From positions 166,393-230,392 of the forward strand of contig NZ_VOPH01000007.1 in assembly GCF_009765275.1 (NCBI RefSeq): a stretch of DNA of 64,000 bases, read 5' to 3'. Of this stretch, positions 16,201 to 25,152 are shown one piece after another. The notes below the pieces were generated by a model. The model saw only the letters and a list, made by a program, of their open reading frames with translations, was not told the DNA's origin and made no database searches. The DNA comes from Chachezhania sediminis (GTDB taxonomy: Bacteria > Pseudomonadota > Alphaproteobacteria > Rhodobacterales > Rhodobacteraceae). The translations under genes were made by a program, and so were the position numbers. Every line of letters starts with the position of its first letter. The first letter of the stretch is position 1.

Positions 16201-17151
16201 TTAAGCCGCGAAGACCTTGGCGAGCGCCGAGGACGGTTCGGGCTCCGGACTGTCGAGCGCGAAGCGGATGGCGGCGGCGACCTCTTCCGTCAGCTCGGCT
16301 TCGATGGTGTCGAGTGTCGCGGCATCGGCGCGGCCGTCCAGCAGCACCTCGCGCAGACAGCGGAGGGGGCAACGGTCCATCCATTCCACCTCTTCCTCGC
16401 GGCTGCGATAGGCCTTGGGATCGCCTTCGAAATGACCGCCCCAGCGGTAGGTCTTCAGTTCCAGAAGCGTCGGGCCCTTGCCGCTGCGCGCGCGTTCGAC
16501 GGCGCGGGTGGCCGCTTCGGTCACGGCCAGCACGTCGTTGCCGTCCACAATCTCGCCCGGCAGGCCATAGCCGGTGGCGCGGGCGGCGATGTCGGGTGCG
16601 GCAGAGGTGTCGGCGAAGGGGGTCATTTCGGCATAGAGGTTGTTCTCGCAGACCATCAGCAGCGGCAGGGACCAGGCGGCGGCGGCGTTCATCGTTTCGG
16701 CGAAGGACCCGTTGTTGCTGGCGCCCTCGCCGAAGAAGGCGACCGCGACGCGGCCCTTGCCTTCGACCTGCGCCGAAAGGGCTGCGCCCGCCGCGATGGG
16801 CATGCCCGCACCCACGATGCCGTTGCCGCCAAGGATGCCCTTCGTGGGGTCAGCCGCGTGCATTTCTCCGCCCCGGCCGCCGCAGATGCCGGTGGCGCGG
16901 CCGAACATTTCGGCCATCATGGGCTTCAAAGCCATCCCCTTGGCCAGATAATGCCCCCGCCCGCGATGGGTCGAGACGATCCAGTCGCTGTCTTCCAGCG
17001 CCGCGCAGACGCCCACGGCGCACGCCTCCTGACCCAGGTAGGAATGGATGTAGCCGGGGAAGAGGTTCTTGGCGAAGGCATCGTTCAGCTGGGCTTCGCA
17101 TTGCCGGATCAGCATCATCCGGCGCCAGAGGTCGAGCGGATCGGGGTTCAT
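16201..17151 (-). CDS. 2-oxoacid dehydrogenase E1 component, alpha subunit
   Basis: A 316-aa TPP-binding E1alpha. The thiamine-diphosphate motif runs from GEGASNNG (141-148) to the Asn pair at about 170 (CENNLYAEM), and the HRGRGHYLAKG loop is at about 62-72. Size and motif resemble AcoA-type (acetoin dehydrogenase) E1alpha, which is shorter than most PdhA and BkdA proteins. It lies 9 bp from the acyl-CoA dehydrogenase gene upstream and 12 bp from E1beta downstream, clearly within one transcript. Confidence 0.92.
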   Translation of the reverse strand: MNPDPLDLWRRMMLIRQCEAQLNDAFAKNLFPGYIHSYLGQEACAVGVCAALEDSDWIVSTHRGRGHYLAKGMALKPMMAEMFGRATGICGGRGGEMHAADPTKGILGGNGIVGAGMPIAAGAALSAQVEGKGRVAVAFFGEGASNNGSFAETMNAAAAWSLPLLMVCENNLYAEMTPFADTSAAPDIAARATGYGLPGEIVDGNDVLAVTEAATRAVERARSGKGPTLLELKTYRWGGHFEGDPKAYRSREEEVEWMDRCPLRCLREVLLDGRADAATLDTIEAELTEEVAAAIRFALDSPEPEPSSALAKVFAA

Positions 17152-17160
17152 GGCACGTCC

Positions 17161-18324
17161 TCAGTAGGATTTCGGCAGGCCGCAGCCGACCTGCGCGATG
17201 AAGTTGCGGTTCATCTCGTTGGTCAGGGGGGCGAAGATCAGCTGTCGGATGTCGCGGTAGTAGCGCTGCATGTGGTAATCCATGGTGAAGCCATAGCCCG
17301 CCAGCACCCGCATGCCCCGGTCGGTGGTCCGGAACGCGGTTTCCGAGGCGTAGTACTTGGCCATGGCCGCTGGCAGCGCGCAGTCCTGGCCCCGGTCCTG
17401 CATCCACGCGGCCTTGTAGGTCATCAGCCGCGACAGCTCGATCTCGGTCAGGCTGTCGGCCAGCATCGACTGGATCGCCTGGAACTGCCCGATCGGCCGG
17501 TCGAAGGCGCGGCGCTCCTTTGCATACTGGTTCGCGTCTTCGAAGGCGCCCTGCGCCAGCCCCACGCAGGTGGCCGCAATGAAGATCCGTTCGTTGTTCA
17601 GCGTGTCGAGGATCGCGTGCCAGCCGCGCCCTTCCTCGCCCACGATGGACGATTTCGGCACTCGGACAGCATCGTACCGGACCTCGTAGGAATGCAGGAA
17701 GCGCGAGCCCAGCTTCTCGATCTTGCGATAGGAAATCCCGGGCGTGTCCTTGTGGACAAGGAAGACGGTCAGCCCGCGACTGGGCTTGTCGGGATCATGC
17801 CCGGTGCGCGCCACGACGAAGAGCCACGACGCAATGTTCAGCCCGGTGGTGAAGACCTTGGAGCCGGTGATGACGAAGTCGTCGCCGTCGGGCTTCGCCA
17901 CCGTCTTCATCGCGCCAAGGATATCGGTCCCGCCATCGGGCTCCGTCAGGGACAGCGCGAAATGGTGACGGCCCGTCGCCAGCCCGGGCAGGAATTCGCG
18001 TTTCTGTTCAGCGGTCCCGTGCCGTTCGATGGTCACGGCGCCGAAGGACACGTCCAGCCCATAGGCCAGCGCCACGGTCGAGGAATGGCGGGCCAGTTCC
18101 TCCAGTACGATGGTTTCCTCCATCACGCCGCCGCCTGATCCGCCGTATTCCTCGGGGATCGTGGCGCCCATCAGCCCGATCTCGGCCATCTTGTCCAGAA
18201 GCGCCATCGGCAGCTCGTTGTCGCGGTCCCAGGCGGCAATGGTGTCCTTCGCCATCTCCTTCTCGACGAAGCGGCGGGTCAGGTCGCGCAGCGCGCGCTG
18301 GTCCTCGGTGAACTCGAAATCCAT
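17161..18324 (-). CDS. acyl-CoA dehydrogenase
   Basis: A 387-aa FAD-dependent acyl-CoA dehydrogenase with the three usual domains: N-terminal helices (FTEDQRALRDLTRRFVEKE), middle beta domain (FALSLTEPDGGTDI, ITGSKVFTTG) and C-terminal helices (ERRAFDRPIGQFQAIQ). The C-terminus reads APLTNEMNRNF...GLPKSY where most family members have an EGTSEIQ-type segment, so the position of the catalytic base needs an alignment. It lies 16 bp after livM in the same operon and probably acts on the substrate imported by that transporter. Confidence 0.88.
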   Translation of the reverse strand: MDFEFTEDQRALRDLTRRFVEKEMAKDTIAAWDRDNELPMALLDKMAEIGLMGATIPEEYGGSGGGVMEETIVLEELARHSSTVALAYGLDVSFGAVTIERHGTAEQKREFLPGLATGRHHFALSLTEPDGGTDILGAMKTVAKPDGDDFVITGSKVFTTGLNIASWLFVVARTGHDPDKPSRGLTVFLVHKDTPGISYRKIEKLGSRFLHSYEVRYDAVRVPKSSIVGEEGRGWHAILDTLNNERIFIAATCVGLAQGAFEDANQYAKERRAFDRPIGQFQAIQSMLADSLTEIELSRLMTYKAAWMQDRGQDCALPAAMAKYYASETAFRTTDRGMRVLAGYGFTMDYHMQRYYRDIRQLIFAPLTNEMNRNFIAQVGCGLPKSY

Positions 18325-18340
18325 CTGGGTCTCCTGAAGG

Positions 18341-19333
18341 TCAGATGTCGCGGCGGATCAGGCGGCCGATGGTGCCGACGATGCCGGCGCGGAAGGCCAG
18401 GACGCAGAAGATGAAGATCAGCCCCTGCGTGACCGTCAGCCACGAGCCCAGCCCCTGCATGTAGTTCTGCATGACCCCGATCACCGCGGCGCCGACCATG
18501 GGGCCGAAAATCGTGCCCATGCCGCCGACCAGCGTCATCAGGATCGGCTCTCCCGACATCGACCAGTGGACATCGACCAGCGTTGCCACCTGGAAGACGA
18601 TAGCCTTGGTCGCCCCCGCCAGCCCGGCGATCCCGGCCGACAGGACCAGCCCCAGAAGCTTGTAGCGCTGCGTCCGGTAGCCCAGCGAGATCGCGCGGGG
18701 TTCGTTGTCGCGGATCGCCTGCAGGATCTGGCCGAAAGGGGAATGGATCACACGATGGATCAGAAGCATGCCCCCCATGAAGATCGCCAGCACCATGGCA
18801 TAGAGCGTCATGTCGTTGGCCAGATCGAAGATCCCGAAAAGGTACCCGCGTGGCACGCCCTGCAGCCCGTCTTCGCCATGGGTGAACTTGGGCGTCTGGA
18901 TGGCGAAGAAATAGACCAGCTGCGCCAACGCCAGAGTGATCATGGCGAAGTAGATGCCCTGGCGCCGGATGGCGATGGCACCGAAGACCAGTCCCATCAG
19001 TGTGGCCGTGGCGGTGCCCAGCAGGATCGCGATTTCCGGCGTGACGGGCCAAAATTTTGCCGTGTATGCGGCGACATAGCTTGCCATCCCGAAATAGGCG
19101 GCGTGGCCGAAGGACAAGAGGCCCACATAGCCGAAGAGCAGGTTGAAAGCCGAGGCGAAGAGCGCGAAGCACAGGATCTTCATCACGAAGATCGGATAGG
19201 CGAACCACGGCGCGGCGCACAGGAACAGGAACAGCCCGACGAAGATCCAGCGTTGCAGCTGCTTGGGATCGCGTTCGGCAGCGGGCGTGGCGCGGGCCGC
19301 GGTCAGGCCGATCGGCGCGGAAGTGTCGGTCAT
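18341..19333 (-). CDS. livM: branched-chain amino acid-type ABC transporter permease (LivM)
   Basis: A 330-aa LivM-type membrane permease. It begins MTDTSAPIGL at 19333, overlapping the livH stop by 4 bp; longer upstream extension in the same frame is out-of-frame livH sequence. Multiple hydrophobic segments and the conserved GYVGLLSFGHAAYFGMASYV signature are visible, with the IRDNEPRAISLGY loop that contacts the ATPases. Systems of this class import branched-chain amino acids, amides or, in catabolic islands, aromatic and other carboxylic acids. Confidence 0.9.
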   Translation of the reverse strand: MTDTSAPIGLTAARATPAAERDPKQLQRWIFVGLFLFLCAAPWFAYPIFVMKILCFALFASAFNLLFGYVGLLSFGHAAYFGMASYVAAYTAKFWPVTPEIAILLGTATATLMGLVFGAIAIRRQGIYFAMITLALAQLVYFFAIQTPKFTHGEDGLQGVPRGYLFGIFDLANDMTLYAMVLAIFMGGMLLIHRVIHSPFGQILQAIRDNEPRAISLGYRTQRYKLLGLVLSAGIAGLAGATKAIVFQVATLVDVHWSMSGEPILMTLVGGMGTIFGPMVGAAVIGVMQNYMQGLGSWLTVTQGLIFIFCVLAFRAGIVGTIGRLIRRDI

Positions 19334-20217
19334 TGGGCGCTCCCAAAGAGGCCTTCGGGTTTGATCATCAGGACGACGACCATGATCACGAAGATCACCA
19401 CGTTGGAGGCTTCCGGATAGAAGACCTTGGTCAGCCCCTCGATGAGGCCAAGCCCGAGGCCGGTGAGGATCGAGCCCAGGATCGAGCCCATGCCGCCGAT
19501 CACCACCACGGCGAAAACGACGATCAGAAGGTCCGCGCCCATTTCCGGCTGGACCGAATAGATCGGTGCGGCCAGCACGCCGGCGAAGGCGGCAAGCGCC
19601 ACGCCCACGCCGTAGGTCAGCGAGACAAGGCGGGGGACGTTGATGCCAAAGGCCTCGACCAGGCCGGGGTTTTCCTGCGCGGCGCGCAGGGTCGACCCGA
19701 TCCGCGTGCGTTCGATCACGAACCATGTGGTCAGGCAGACGACGACAGATATGGCCAGGACCCAGCCGCGGTACCAGGGCAGGAACATGAAGCCCAGGTT
19801 CTTGCCGCCGGCCAGGTCCGCTGGCACCGGATAGCGCAGGCCGGACGAGCCGTAGAAGTTGCGGACCAGCCCTTGCACGACCAGCGCCAGCCCGAAGGTC
19901 AGAAGCAGCCCGTAAAGCACGTTCAGCCCGCTGATCCGTGCGATCAGCAACCGTTCCACCGCGATGCCGGCCGCGCCCACGATCAGCGGCGCCAGGACCA
20001 GCGCCGACCAGTAGCCGATGCCGAAATGGGTCAGCCCGAACCATGCCGCAAAGGCCCCCAGCATGTAGAAGGCGCCATGGGCGAAGTTGATGATGTGCAG
20101 AAGCCCGAAAATAACCGCCAGCCCCAGCGAGAGCGTGGCGTAGAAGGACCCGTTGATCAGGCCCAGGAACAGCTGCCCCAGCAGCGCCTGCGGCGGTATG
20201 CCGATCAGTTCGAACAT
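19330..20217 (-). CDS. livH: branched-chain amino acid-type ABC transporter permease (LivH)
   Basis: A 295-aa LivH-type permease with the family pattern LFLGLINGSFYATLSLGLAVIFGLLHIINFAHGAFYMLGAF at the N-terminus and the conserved VVIGGMGSILGS near the C-terminus. It partners LivM (4-bp overlap) and the two ATPases upstream (10-bp gap to livF). No binding protein is encoded in this operon; the nearest orphan binding protein is at 25367. Confidence 0.9.
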   Translation of the reverse strand: MFELIGIPPQALLGQLFLGLINGSFYATLSLGLAVIFGLLHIINFAHGAFYMLGAFAAWFGLTHFGIGYWSALVLAPLIVGAAGIAVERLLIARISGLNVLYGLLLTFGLALVVQGLVRNFYGSSGLRYPVPADLAGGKNLGFMFLPWYRGWVLAISVVVCLTTWFVIERTRIGSTLRAAQENPGLVEAFGINVPRLVSLTYGVGVALAAFAGVLAAPIYSVQPEMGADLLIVVFAVVVIGGMGSILGSILTGLGLGLIEGLTKVFYPEASNVVIFVIMVVVLMIKPEGLFGSAQ

Positions 20218-20227
20218 GGCTTGCCCC

Positions 20228-20944
20228 CTATATGCCCAGATAGCCGCGCAGCCGGCCCATGCTGGCGCCGATCTGATCGTTGGGAATGGTGTCGACGACG
20301 CGCCCCGTTTCCATCACCACGTGCCGGTCGGCGACCGCGGCGGCGAAACGGAAGTTCTGTTCGACAAGGATCACGGTGAAGCCCTGCGCCTTCAGCGCGG
20401 CGATGGTGCGGCCGATCTGTTCGACGATGACCGGGGCCAGGCCTTCGGTCGGTTCGTCCAGCAGCAGGAACCGTGCGCCGGTCCGCATGATCCGCCCGAT
20501 GGCCAGCATCTGCTGCTCGCCCCCCGACAGCTGTGTCCCCCGGCTGAAGCGGCGTTCGCGCAGGTTGGGGAAGAGGCCATAGATCTCCTCCTCCGACGCA
20601 CCGCCGGGGGCGATTTCCGGCGGCAGGAACAGGTTTTCGCGGACCGAAAGGCTGGCGAAGATCCCGCGTTCTTCCGGCACGTAGCCCATACCCAGCCGGG
20701 CAATGCGGCGGCCGGGCAGGCCAATAGTCTCGACCCCGTCGAAAAGGATCGATCCCATCCGTTTCGGCAGCATTCCCATCAGGGCGCGCAGCGTCGTGGT
20801 CTTGCCGGCACCGTTCCGGCCCAGAAGGGTCACGACCTCGCCCGGGGCCACGTCGAAGCTGACGCCGAACAGGACATGGGACGGGCCGTACCAGGCGTTC
20901 AGCCCGTCGACGGTCAGGCGGGGAGGGCGGGTTCCGTCAGGCAT
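20228..20944 (-). CDS. livF: ABC transporter ATP-binding protein (LivF)
   Basis: 238 aa from the ATG at 20944 (MPDGTRPPRL). A start 19 codons further upstream would read into out-of-frame livG sequence and adds nothing conserved. Walker A is GRNGAGKT (42-49), the ABC signature LSGGEQ (139-144), Walker B FLLLDEP follows, and the H-loop lies beyond LVEQN. LivF-type ATPase energising the LivHM permease. It overlaps the livG stop by 8 bp. Confidence 0.9.
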   Translation of the reverse strand: MPDGTRPPRLTVDGLNAWYGPSHVLFGVSFDVAPGEVVTLLGRNGAGKTTTLRALMGMLPKRMGSILFDGVETIGLPGRRIARLGMGYVPEERGIFASLSVRENLFLPPEIAPGGASEEEIYGLFPNLRERRFSRGTQLSGGEQQMLAIGRIMRTGARFLLLDEPTEGLAPVIVEQIGRTIAALKAQGFTVILVEQNFRFAAAVADRHVVMETGRVVDTIPNDQIGASMGRLRGYLGI

Positions 20945-21722
20945 GAAGACCCTCGCCCATATAGGCGCCCACCACCTGCGGGTCCTGGCTGACGCTGGCA
21001 TAGTCGCCTTCGGCCAGAACCTTGCCGCGGGCCAGAACGGTGATCCGGTCGGACAAGGATGCCACGACCGACAGGTTGTGTTCGACCATGAGAACCGTCC
21101 GCGACTGTGCCACGTGGCGGATCAGGTCGGCGATCCGGTCGATATCCTCGTGCGCCATTCCGGCCATGGGTTCATCGAGCAGCAGGACCTTCGGATCGAC
21201 GGCCAGTGTCGACGCCAGCTCCAGCGCGCGCTTGCGGCCATAGGGCAGGGCGGCGGCGGGCGTATGGGCGAAGCCTTCCAGCCCGACTTCTTCCATCAGC
21301 GCCTCGGCCTCATCGTCGAAGCGGCGCATGCGGTTCTCGGTCTCCCAGAAACGGAACCCGTCGCCGGCCTTGCGCTGGAGCGCCACCCGCAGGTTCTGCA
21401 GCACCGTCAACCGGTCGAACACGGCCGAGATCTGGAAGGACCGCACGACACCAAGACGTGCCACCTCGGCCGGTTTCAGGCCGGTTATGTCCCGCCCGTC
21501 AAACCGGATCTGGCCCGAGGTCGGCGTCAGGAACTTGGTCAAGAGGTTGAAGAGCGTCGTCTTCCCGGCGCCGTTCGGGCCGATCAGCGCATGGATGGAC
21601 CCGCGGCGGACCTGCAGCGACACGCCATCGACGGCGTAGAAGCCCTTGAACCCCTTCACGAGGTCGGTGCCCGACAGGACGATGTCGTCGGCCGGCACGT
21701 CGGATACGGGTTCAGGCGACAT
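20937..21722 (-). CDS. livG: ABC transporter ATP-binding protein (LivG)
   Basis: A 261-aa LivG-type ATPase. Walker A is GPNGAGKT (48-55), Walker B VLLLDEP (179-185) and MVEHN carries the H-loop. The signature region reads LPYGRKR (159-165), a known LivG-style variant of LSGGQ. First gene of the 11-gene minus-strand operon that ends with lpd at 11844; it is divergent from the acyl-CoA dehydrogenase at 21980. Confidence 0.9.
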   Translation of the reverse strand: MSPEPVSDVPADDIVLSGTDLVKGFKGFYAVDGVSLQVRRGSIHALIGPNGAGKTTLFNLLTKFLTPTSGQIRFDGRDITGLKPAEVARLGVVRSFQISAVFDRLTVLQNLRVALQRKAGDGFRFWETENRMRRFDDEAEALMEEVGLEGFAHTPAAALPYGRKRALELASTLAVDPKVLLLDEPMAGMAHEDIDRIADLIRHVAQSRTVLMVEHNLSVVASLSDRITVLARGKVLAEGDYASVSQDPQVVGAYMGEGLHA

Positions 21723-21815
21723 GGCGTGGCGATGCGGTCATGGTGGTCCTCCCTGGTGTGAAGGATGCGGGTCAGGCGCCTGCATTTCCACTGCCGGATG
21801 CGTTCGGCCCGGCCT

Positions 21816-21831
21816 TTCCACATGTGTGAAT
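21816..21831. promoter_or_regulatory. TTCC box (variant of TTCCACRTAYGTGGAA)
   Basis: TTCCACATGTGTGAAT in the livG/acyl-CoA dehydrogenase divergent region; it matches the 16-bp consensus shared with five other intergenic sites in its left half and centre, with a weaker right end. Putative operator. Confidence 0.4.
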
Positions 21832-21961
21832 TCCGCCTGTTGATGAGCCTGCCTTCTTTCCGTATCCGCAAAGTACAGGCTTGTGGAAAAGCGCACAGAA
21901 AGGGGTTTGATGGTGGACAGTCGCCTGTCCCTTCCCAAGGCTGTGCCCGGATGCCAGAAGA

Positions 21962-21980
21962 TATTGAGTAGAGCTCAGGA
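21962..21980. promoter_or_regulatory. TGAG-N5-CTCA box at the acyl-CoA dehydrogenase start
   Basis: Core TTGAG, 5 bases, CTCAG (21964-21978), touching the start codon at 21980. One of the weaker copies of the inverted repeat found in front of several operons here; a repressor bound here would block early transcription or initiation. Confidence 0.4.
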
Positions 21981-23164
21981 TGGACTTTTCGCTGACGGAA
22001 GACGAGACGACTTTCCGCGCCGAGGTGCGCGCGTTCCTGCAGGAAAACCTGCCCGTGGACATCGCCCGGCGCTTTGCGCGGGGCTATCATCCGCCGAAGG
22101 ACGACCTGAAACGCTGGCAGGCGATCCTGCACCGCAAGGGATGGTCCGCACCGCACTGGCCGGTCGAACACGGTGGCCCCGGCTGGACGGCGATGCAGCA
22201 GTTCATCTTCGATGACGAATGCGCGCTGGCCGATGCCCCGCCGCCCAGCCCCTTCGGCCTGCGGCTGGTGGGGCCTGTCCTTTACACCTTCGGCTCGGAC
22301 GCTCAGAAGGCGGAACACCTGCCGAAGATCCTGTCGGGCGAGGTCTTCTGGTGTCAGGGCTTCTCCGAACCCGGTGCCGGGTCGGACCTGGCTTCGCTGG
22401 TGACGCGAGCGGACAGGGACGGCGACCACTACATCGTCAACGGTCACAAGATCTGGACGACCGAGGCGCATTTCGCGGACATGATGTTCTGTCTGGCCAG
22501 GACATCGAAATCCGACCGGCGGCAGGACGGGATTTCCTTCCTGCTGCTCGACATGTCCGATGCGGGCGTGACCGTGCGGCCGATCCCGACGCTGGACAGC
22601 GGACACACGGTGAACGAGGTCTTCCTTGAAAACGTCCGCGTGCCCGCGACCGATCTGGTGGGCGAGGAGGGCAGGGGCTGGAGCTATGCCAAGTTCCTTC
22701 TCGACAACGAACGGACCTTCAATTCCTTCGTCCACCGCTCGCGCCGGGATTTCCGGCGGATGATGGCGATTGCGGGGGCGGAGGGCGGGGCGCTGCTGGA
22801 GGATCCGGCCTTCCGCATGGCCGCCGCGCGGGTCGAGATAGACCTGAAGGCGCTGGAATGGGCCGTGTTGCGGATGCTGTCGGGCGAGGTGCCGGACCCG
22901 GTCGCCGCGGCCTCGGCGCTGAAGCTTAAGGGTTCGCAGATCCAGCACGCGATCCTCGACCTTGCCGCCGAGGCAATGGGTCCCGAGATGACGCCGCTGT
23001 ATCCCGATCCCGAGGACGGCAATGGCGGCGCACTGCCGTTCTGGACCCCGGACGAGGCGCCGGGGCTCATGGCGCAGTACCTCTATCGCCGGGCGGGCAC
23101 GATCTATGCCGGCACGTCGGAGGTGCAGCGGTCGATCATCTACAAGCAACTTTCACGAGGCTAG
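21980..23164 (+). CDS. acyl-CoA dehydrogenase, large subunit of a probable heteromeric enzyme
   Basis: A 394-aa acyl-CoA dehydrogenase (FSEPGAGSDLASL flavin/substrate motif, VNGHKIWTTEAHFADMM, C-terminal AGTIYAGTSEVQRSIIYKQL). The GTSEVQ segment carries the FAD-binding and base region of a functional family member. It is followed 4 bp later by a shorter, more divergent acyl-CoA dehydrogenase. Adjacent large/small pairs of this kind form alpha2beta2 enzymes in steroid and other branched side-chain degradation (for example the FadE28-FadE29 pair); the same is inferred here. The start is chosen at MDFSLTEDET. Confidence 0.85.
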   Translation: MDFSLTEDETTFRAEVRAFLQENLPVDIARRFARGYHPPKDDLKRWQAILHRKGWSAPHWPVEHGGPGWTAMQQFIFDDECALADAPPPSPFGLRLVGPVLYTFGSDAQKAEHLPKILSGEVFWCQGFSEPGAGSDLASLVTRADRDGDHYIVNGHKIWTTEAHFADMMFCLARTSKSDRRQDGISFLLLDMSDAGVTVRPIPTLDSGHTVNEVFLENVRVPATDLVGEEGRGWSYAKFLLDNERTFNSFVHRSRRDFRRMMAIAGAEGGALLEDPAFRMAAARVEIDLKALEWAVLRMLSGEVPDPVAAASALKLKGSQIQHAILDLAAEAMGPEMTPLYPDPEDGNGGALPFWTPDEAPGLMAQYLYRRAGTIYAGTSEVQRSIIYKQLSRG

Positions 23165-23168
23165 GCGC

Positions 23169-24257
23169 ATGGATTTCACCCTGACCGATGAACAGGCACT
23201 GCTGCGCGACAGTGCCGCGCGCCTGCTGCGGGACCGGTTCGACTTTGGCCGTCGCGGGGCGCTTCTGGGCGAAGGCGGCGCGGCCTTCTGGCCCGACATC
23301 GCGGCTCTGGGCTGGCCCGCGCTGGGACTGCCCGAGGCGGTGGGCGGCATGGACGGCACGCTGGTCGACCAGGCGATCCTGATGCAGGAACTGGGCCGCG
23401 CGCTTTATGTCGGGCCCTATCTCTCGACGGCGGTCACGTCCGCGTGGTTGTTGTGCAGCGTGGACGGGAAACATGCCGAAAGCCTGCTGGAGGGCATCGC
23501 CGCCGGCACCCTGACCGTGACGCTGGCCCATGGAGAGCCGGGCGGGCGCGGTATCCTTGATGTGCCGGGGACAAAGGCTGTGGCTTCGGGGCCGGACACC
23601 GTCCGTCTGACCGGGCGAAAGCGGCTGGTCCCGGATGCGGCGACGGCCGGCAAGGTGGTTGTCACGGCACAGGGCGACGGCGGTCTCGTGCTGGCGCTGA
23701 TTGACCCGGCCGGGCAACGGCAGGACTACCGGACGCTCGACAAGGGCTTCGTGTCGGATCTGGACCTGGACGGGGTCGACGGGACGGTGCTTGCGACCGG
23801 AGCGGCTGCCGAGGTTGCGCTGGACGCGGCCATTTGCGCGACCCTGACGGCGCTGGGGGCCGAAGCTGTCGGGGTGGCCGAAGGTGCCCTGCAGCACACG
23901 CGGGACTATGTCGCCGGGCGGAGCCAGTTCGGGCGGAGGCTGGGCGACTTCCAGGTGGTGCAGCACCGCCTTGCCGACATGTTCGTCGAGATCGAGCAGT
24001 TGAAGGCCCTGCTGCTGCATGCCCTGTCGGTCGCGGATCAGCCGGGGCCGGACCGCCTGCGGGCCGCCGTCGGGCTGAAGGTGCTGGCGGGCGACGTGGC
24101 GAAACGGGTCGCGGGCGACGGGCTGCACCTGCACGGGGGCATGGGCATGACCGAGGAAATGCCGATTTCCCACTACTACCGCCGCGCGCGGGTGCTGGAA
24201 GCGCAGTACGGCAACACCGGCTATTTCACCCGGGCTCATGCGCGGGGCCTGACCTGA
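23169..24257 (+). CDS. acyl-CoA dehydrogenase-like small subunit
   Basis: 362 aa from the ATG at 23169 (MDFTLTDEQALLRDSAARL); an upstream extension of the frame overlaps the preceding gene and is not conserved. The fold is that of an acyl-CoA dehydrogenase, but the middle domain is poorly conserved (no clear T-E-P-x-A-G-S-D) and the end reads EEMPISHYYRRARVLEAQYGNTGYF instead of an EGTSEI-type segment. It is likely catalytically silent and a partner of the large subunit 4 bp upstream, as in heteromeric FadE pairs; that role is inference. Confidence 0.78.
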   Translation: MDFTLTDEQALLRDSAARLLRDRFDFGRRGALLGEGGAAFWPDIAALGWPALGLPEAVGGMDGTLVDQAILMQELGRALYVGPYLSTAVTSAWLLCSVDGKHAESLLEGIAAGTLTVTLAHGEPGGRGILDVPGTKAVASGPDTVRLTGRKRLVPDAATAGKVVVTAQGDGGLVLALIDPAGQRQDYRTLDKGFVSDLDLDGVDGTVLATGAAAEVALDAAICATLTALGAEAVGVAEGALQHTRDYVAGRSQFGRRLGDFQVVQHRLADMFVEIEQLKALLLHALSVADQPGPDRLRAAVGLKVLAGDVAKRVAGDGLHLHGGMGMTEEMPISHYYRRARVLEAQYGNTGYFTRAHARGLT

Positions 24258-24261
24258 ACGG

Positions 24262-25077
24262 TCAGGCGATCTGGCGAAGCTCTGCCGCGGGCAGGTCCCG
24301 GGGCAGGGGAGCCGGAGACTGGATCTCGCGCACGACCGACCAAAGCAGGGCCGTGATGTGCGCCCGGTCGGGTTCCATGTCTTCGGCGGGGCCCACGATG
24401 CCAAGGGCCGCGACCTGGCCCGTGTCAGCAATGCGGATCGGGGCGGCGGCGGCGGCAAAGCCGTCGTGGAAGGCGTGGCCCGCGAAGACCGTGCCGGTGT
24501 CGCGGACCGTGGCGATTTCGGCCCGGATGGCGGTCAGGTCCACCGGGTCCCGGTCGCAGGGCCGTTCGGCATTGGCGCGGCGAACCAGCCGTTCGATGGC
24601 GCGGTCGTCGTCGCCGGCCAGCAGGCTCCTGCCCATCACCGTGTCGACCAGCCGCTGACGGCTGCCCACAGGCAGCGCGAAGGGCAGGCCCCGGCTTTCG
24701 ACCTTCACGTACTGGATGCTGAAATCGTTCCGGACGCCCAGGATTACCGCGCGCCCCGTCTCCTCTGCCAGCCGGTCGATCGCGGCGTCGAGCCGCCCGA
24801 ACCCTTCGCTGGCGCGGTGCATCCAGCCGCCCAGGAAGCCCACCCGCAGGCTGACGCCATAGATCCGCGACTGACGGTCGAAGACCAGATACCCTTGGCT
24901 TGTCAGGCTTTTCAGCAGCGCGGCCGTGCTGGAAATCGGCAGGTCCAGCAGCATCGCGATGTCCGTCGTCGACATCTGCCGCCGCTCGCGGCCGAAAAGT
25001 TCAAGGATCAGCAGGGCCCGCCGGGCCGACTTTACCGTTGCGGTTTCCGGCTCCTCCACCAGATGCGCGATGTCCAT
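24262..25077 (-). CDS. IclR-family transcriptional regulator
   Basis: A 271-aa IclR regulator. The winged helix-turn-helix is at about residues 15-75 (SARRALLILELFG, STTDIAMLLDLPISSTAALLKSL) and the effector domain at about 90-260 (GRSLLAGDDDRAIERL, GHAFHDGFAAAAAPI, ALGIVGP). It is convergent with the acyl-CoA dehydrogenase pair and divergent from the substrate-binding protein gene, so it probably controls these genes and perhaps the wider island. IclR proteins often bind TTCC/GGAA-flanked palindromes, which matches the box at 25213, but that link is inferred. Confidence 0.88.
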   Translation of the reverse strand: MDIAHLVEEPETATVKSARRALLILELFGRERRQMSTTDIAMLLDLPISSTAALLKSLTSQGYLVFDRQSRIYGVSLRVGFLGGWMHRASEGFGRLDAAIDRLAEETGRAVILGVRNDFSIQYVKVESRGLPFALPVGSRQRLVDTVMGRSLLAGDDDRAIERLVRRANAERPCDRDPVDLTAIRAEIATVRDTGTVFAGHAFHDGFAAAAAPIRIADTGQVAALGIVGPAEDMEPDRAHITALLWSVVREIQSPAPLPRDLPAAELRQIA

Positions 25078-25152
25078 TTCGGGTCCTCCCTGACCGATCC
25101 TCTCACATCCCGTGCCGGCGCCCGTCTCCTTCCGCGCGGCCGGCCGAGTCTG

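Noticed and set aside
14890..18138. Plus-strand frame of 1,082 codons opposite the E2/E1/acyl-CoA dehydrogenase genes
   Set aside because: Shadow of well-recognised minus-strand genes; the protein is His/Arg/Gly-rich and unlike any family.
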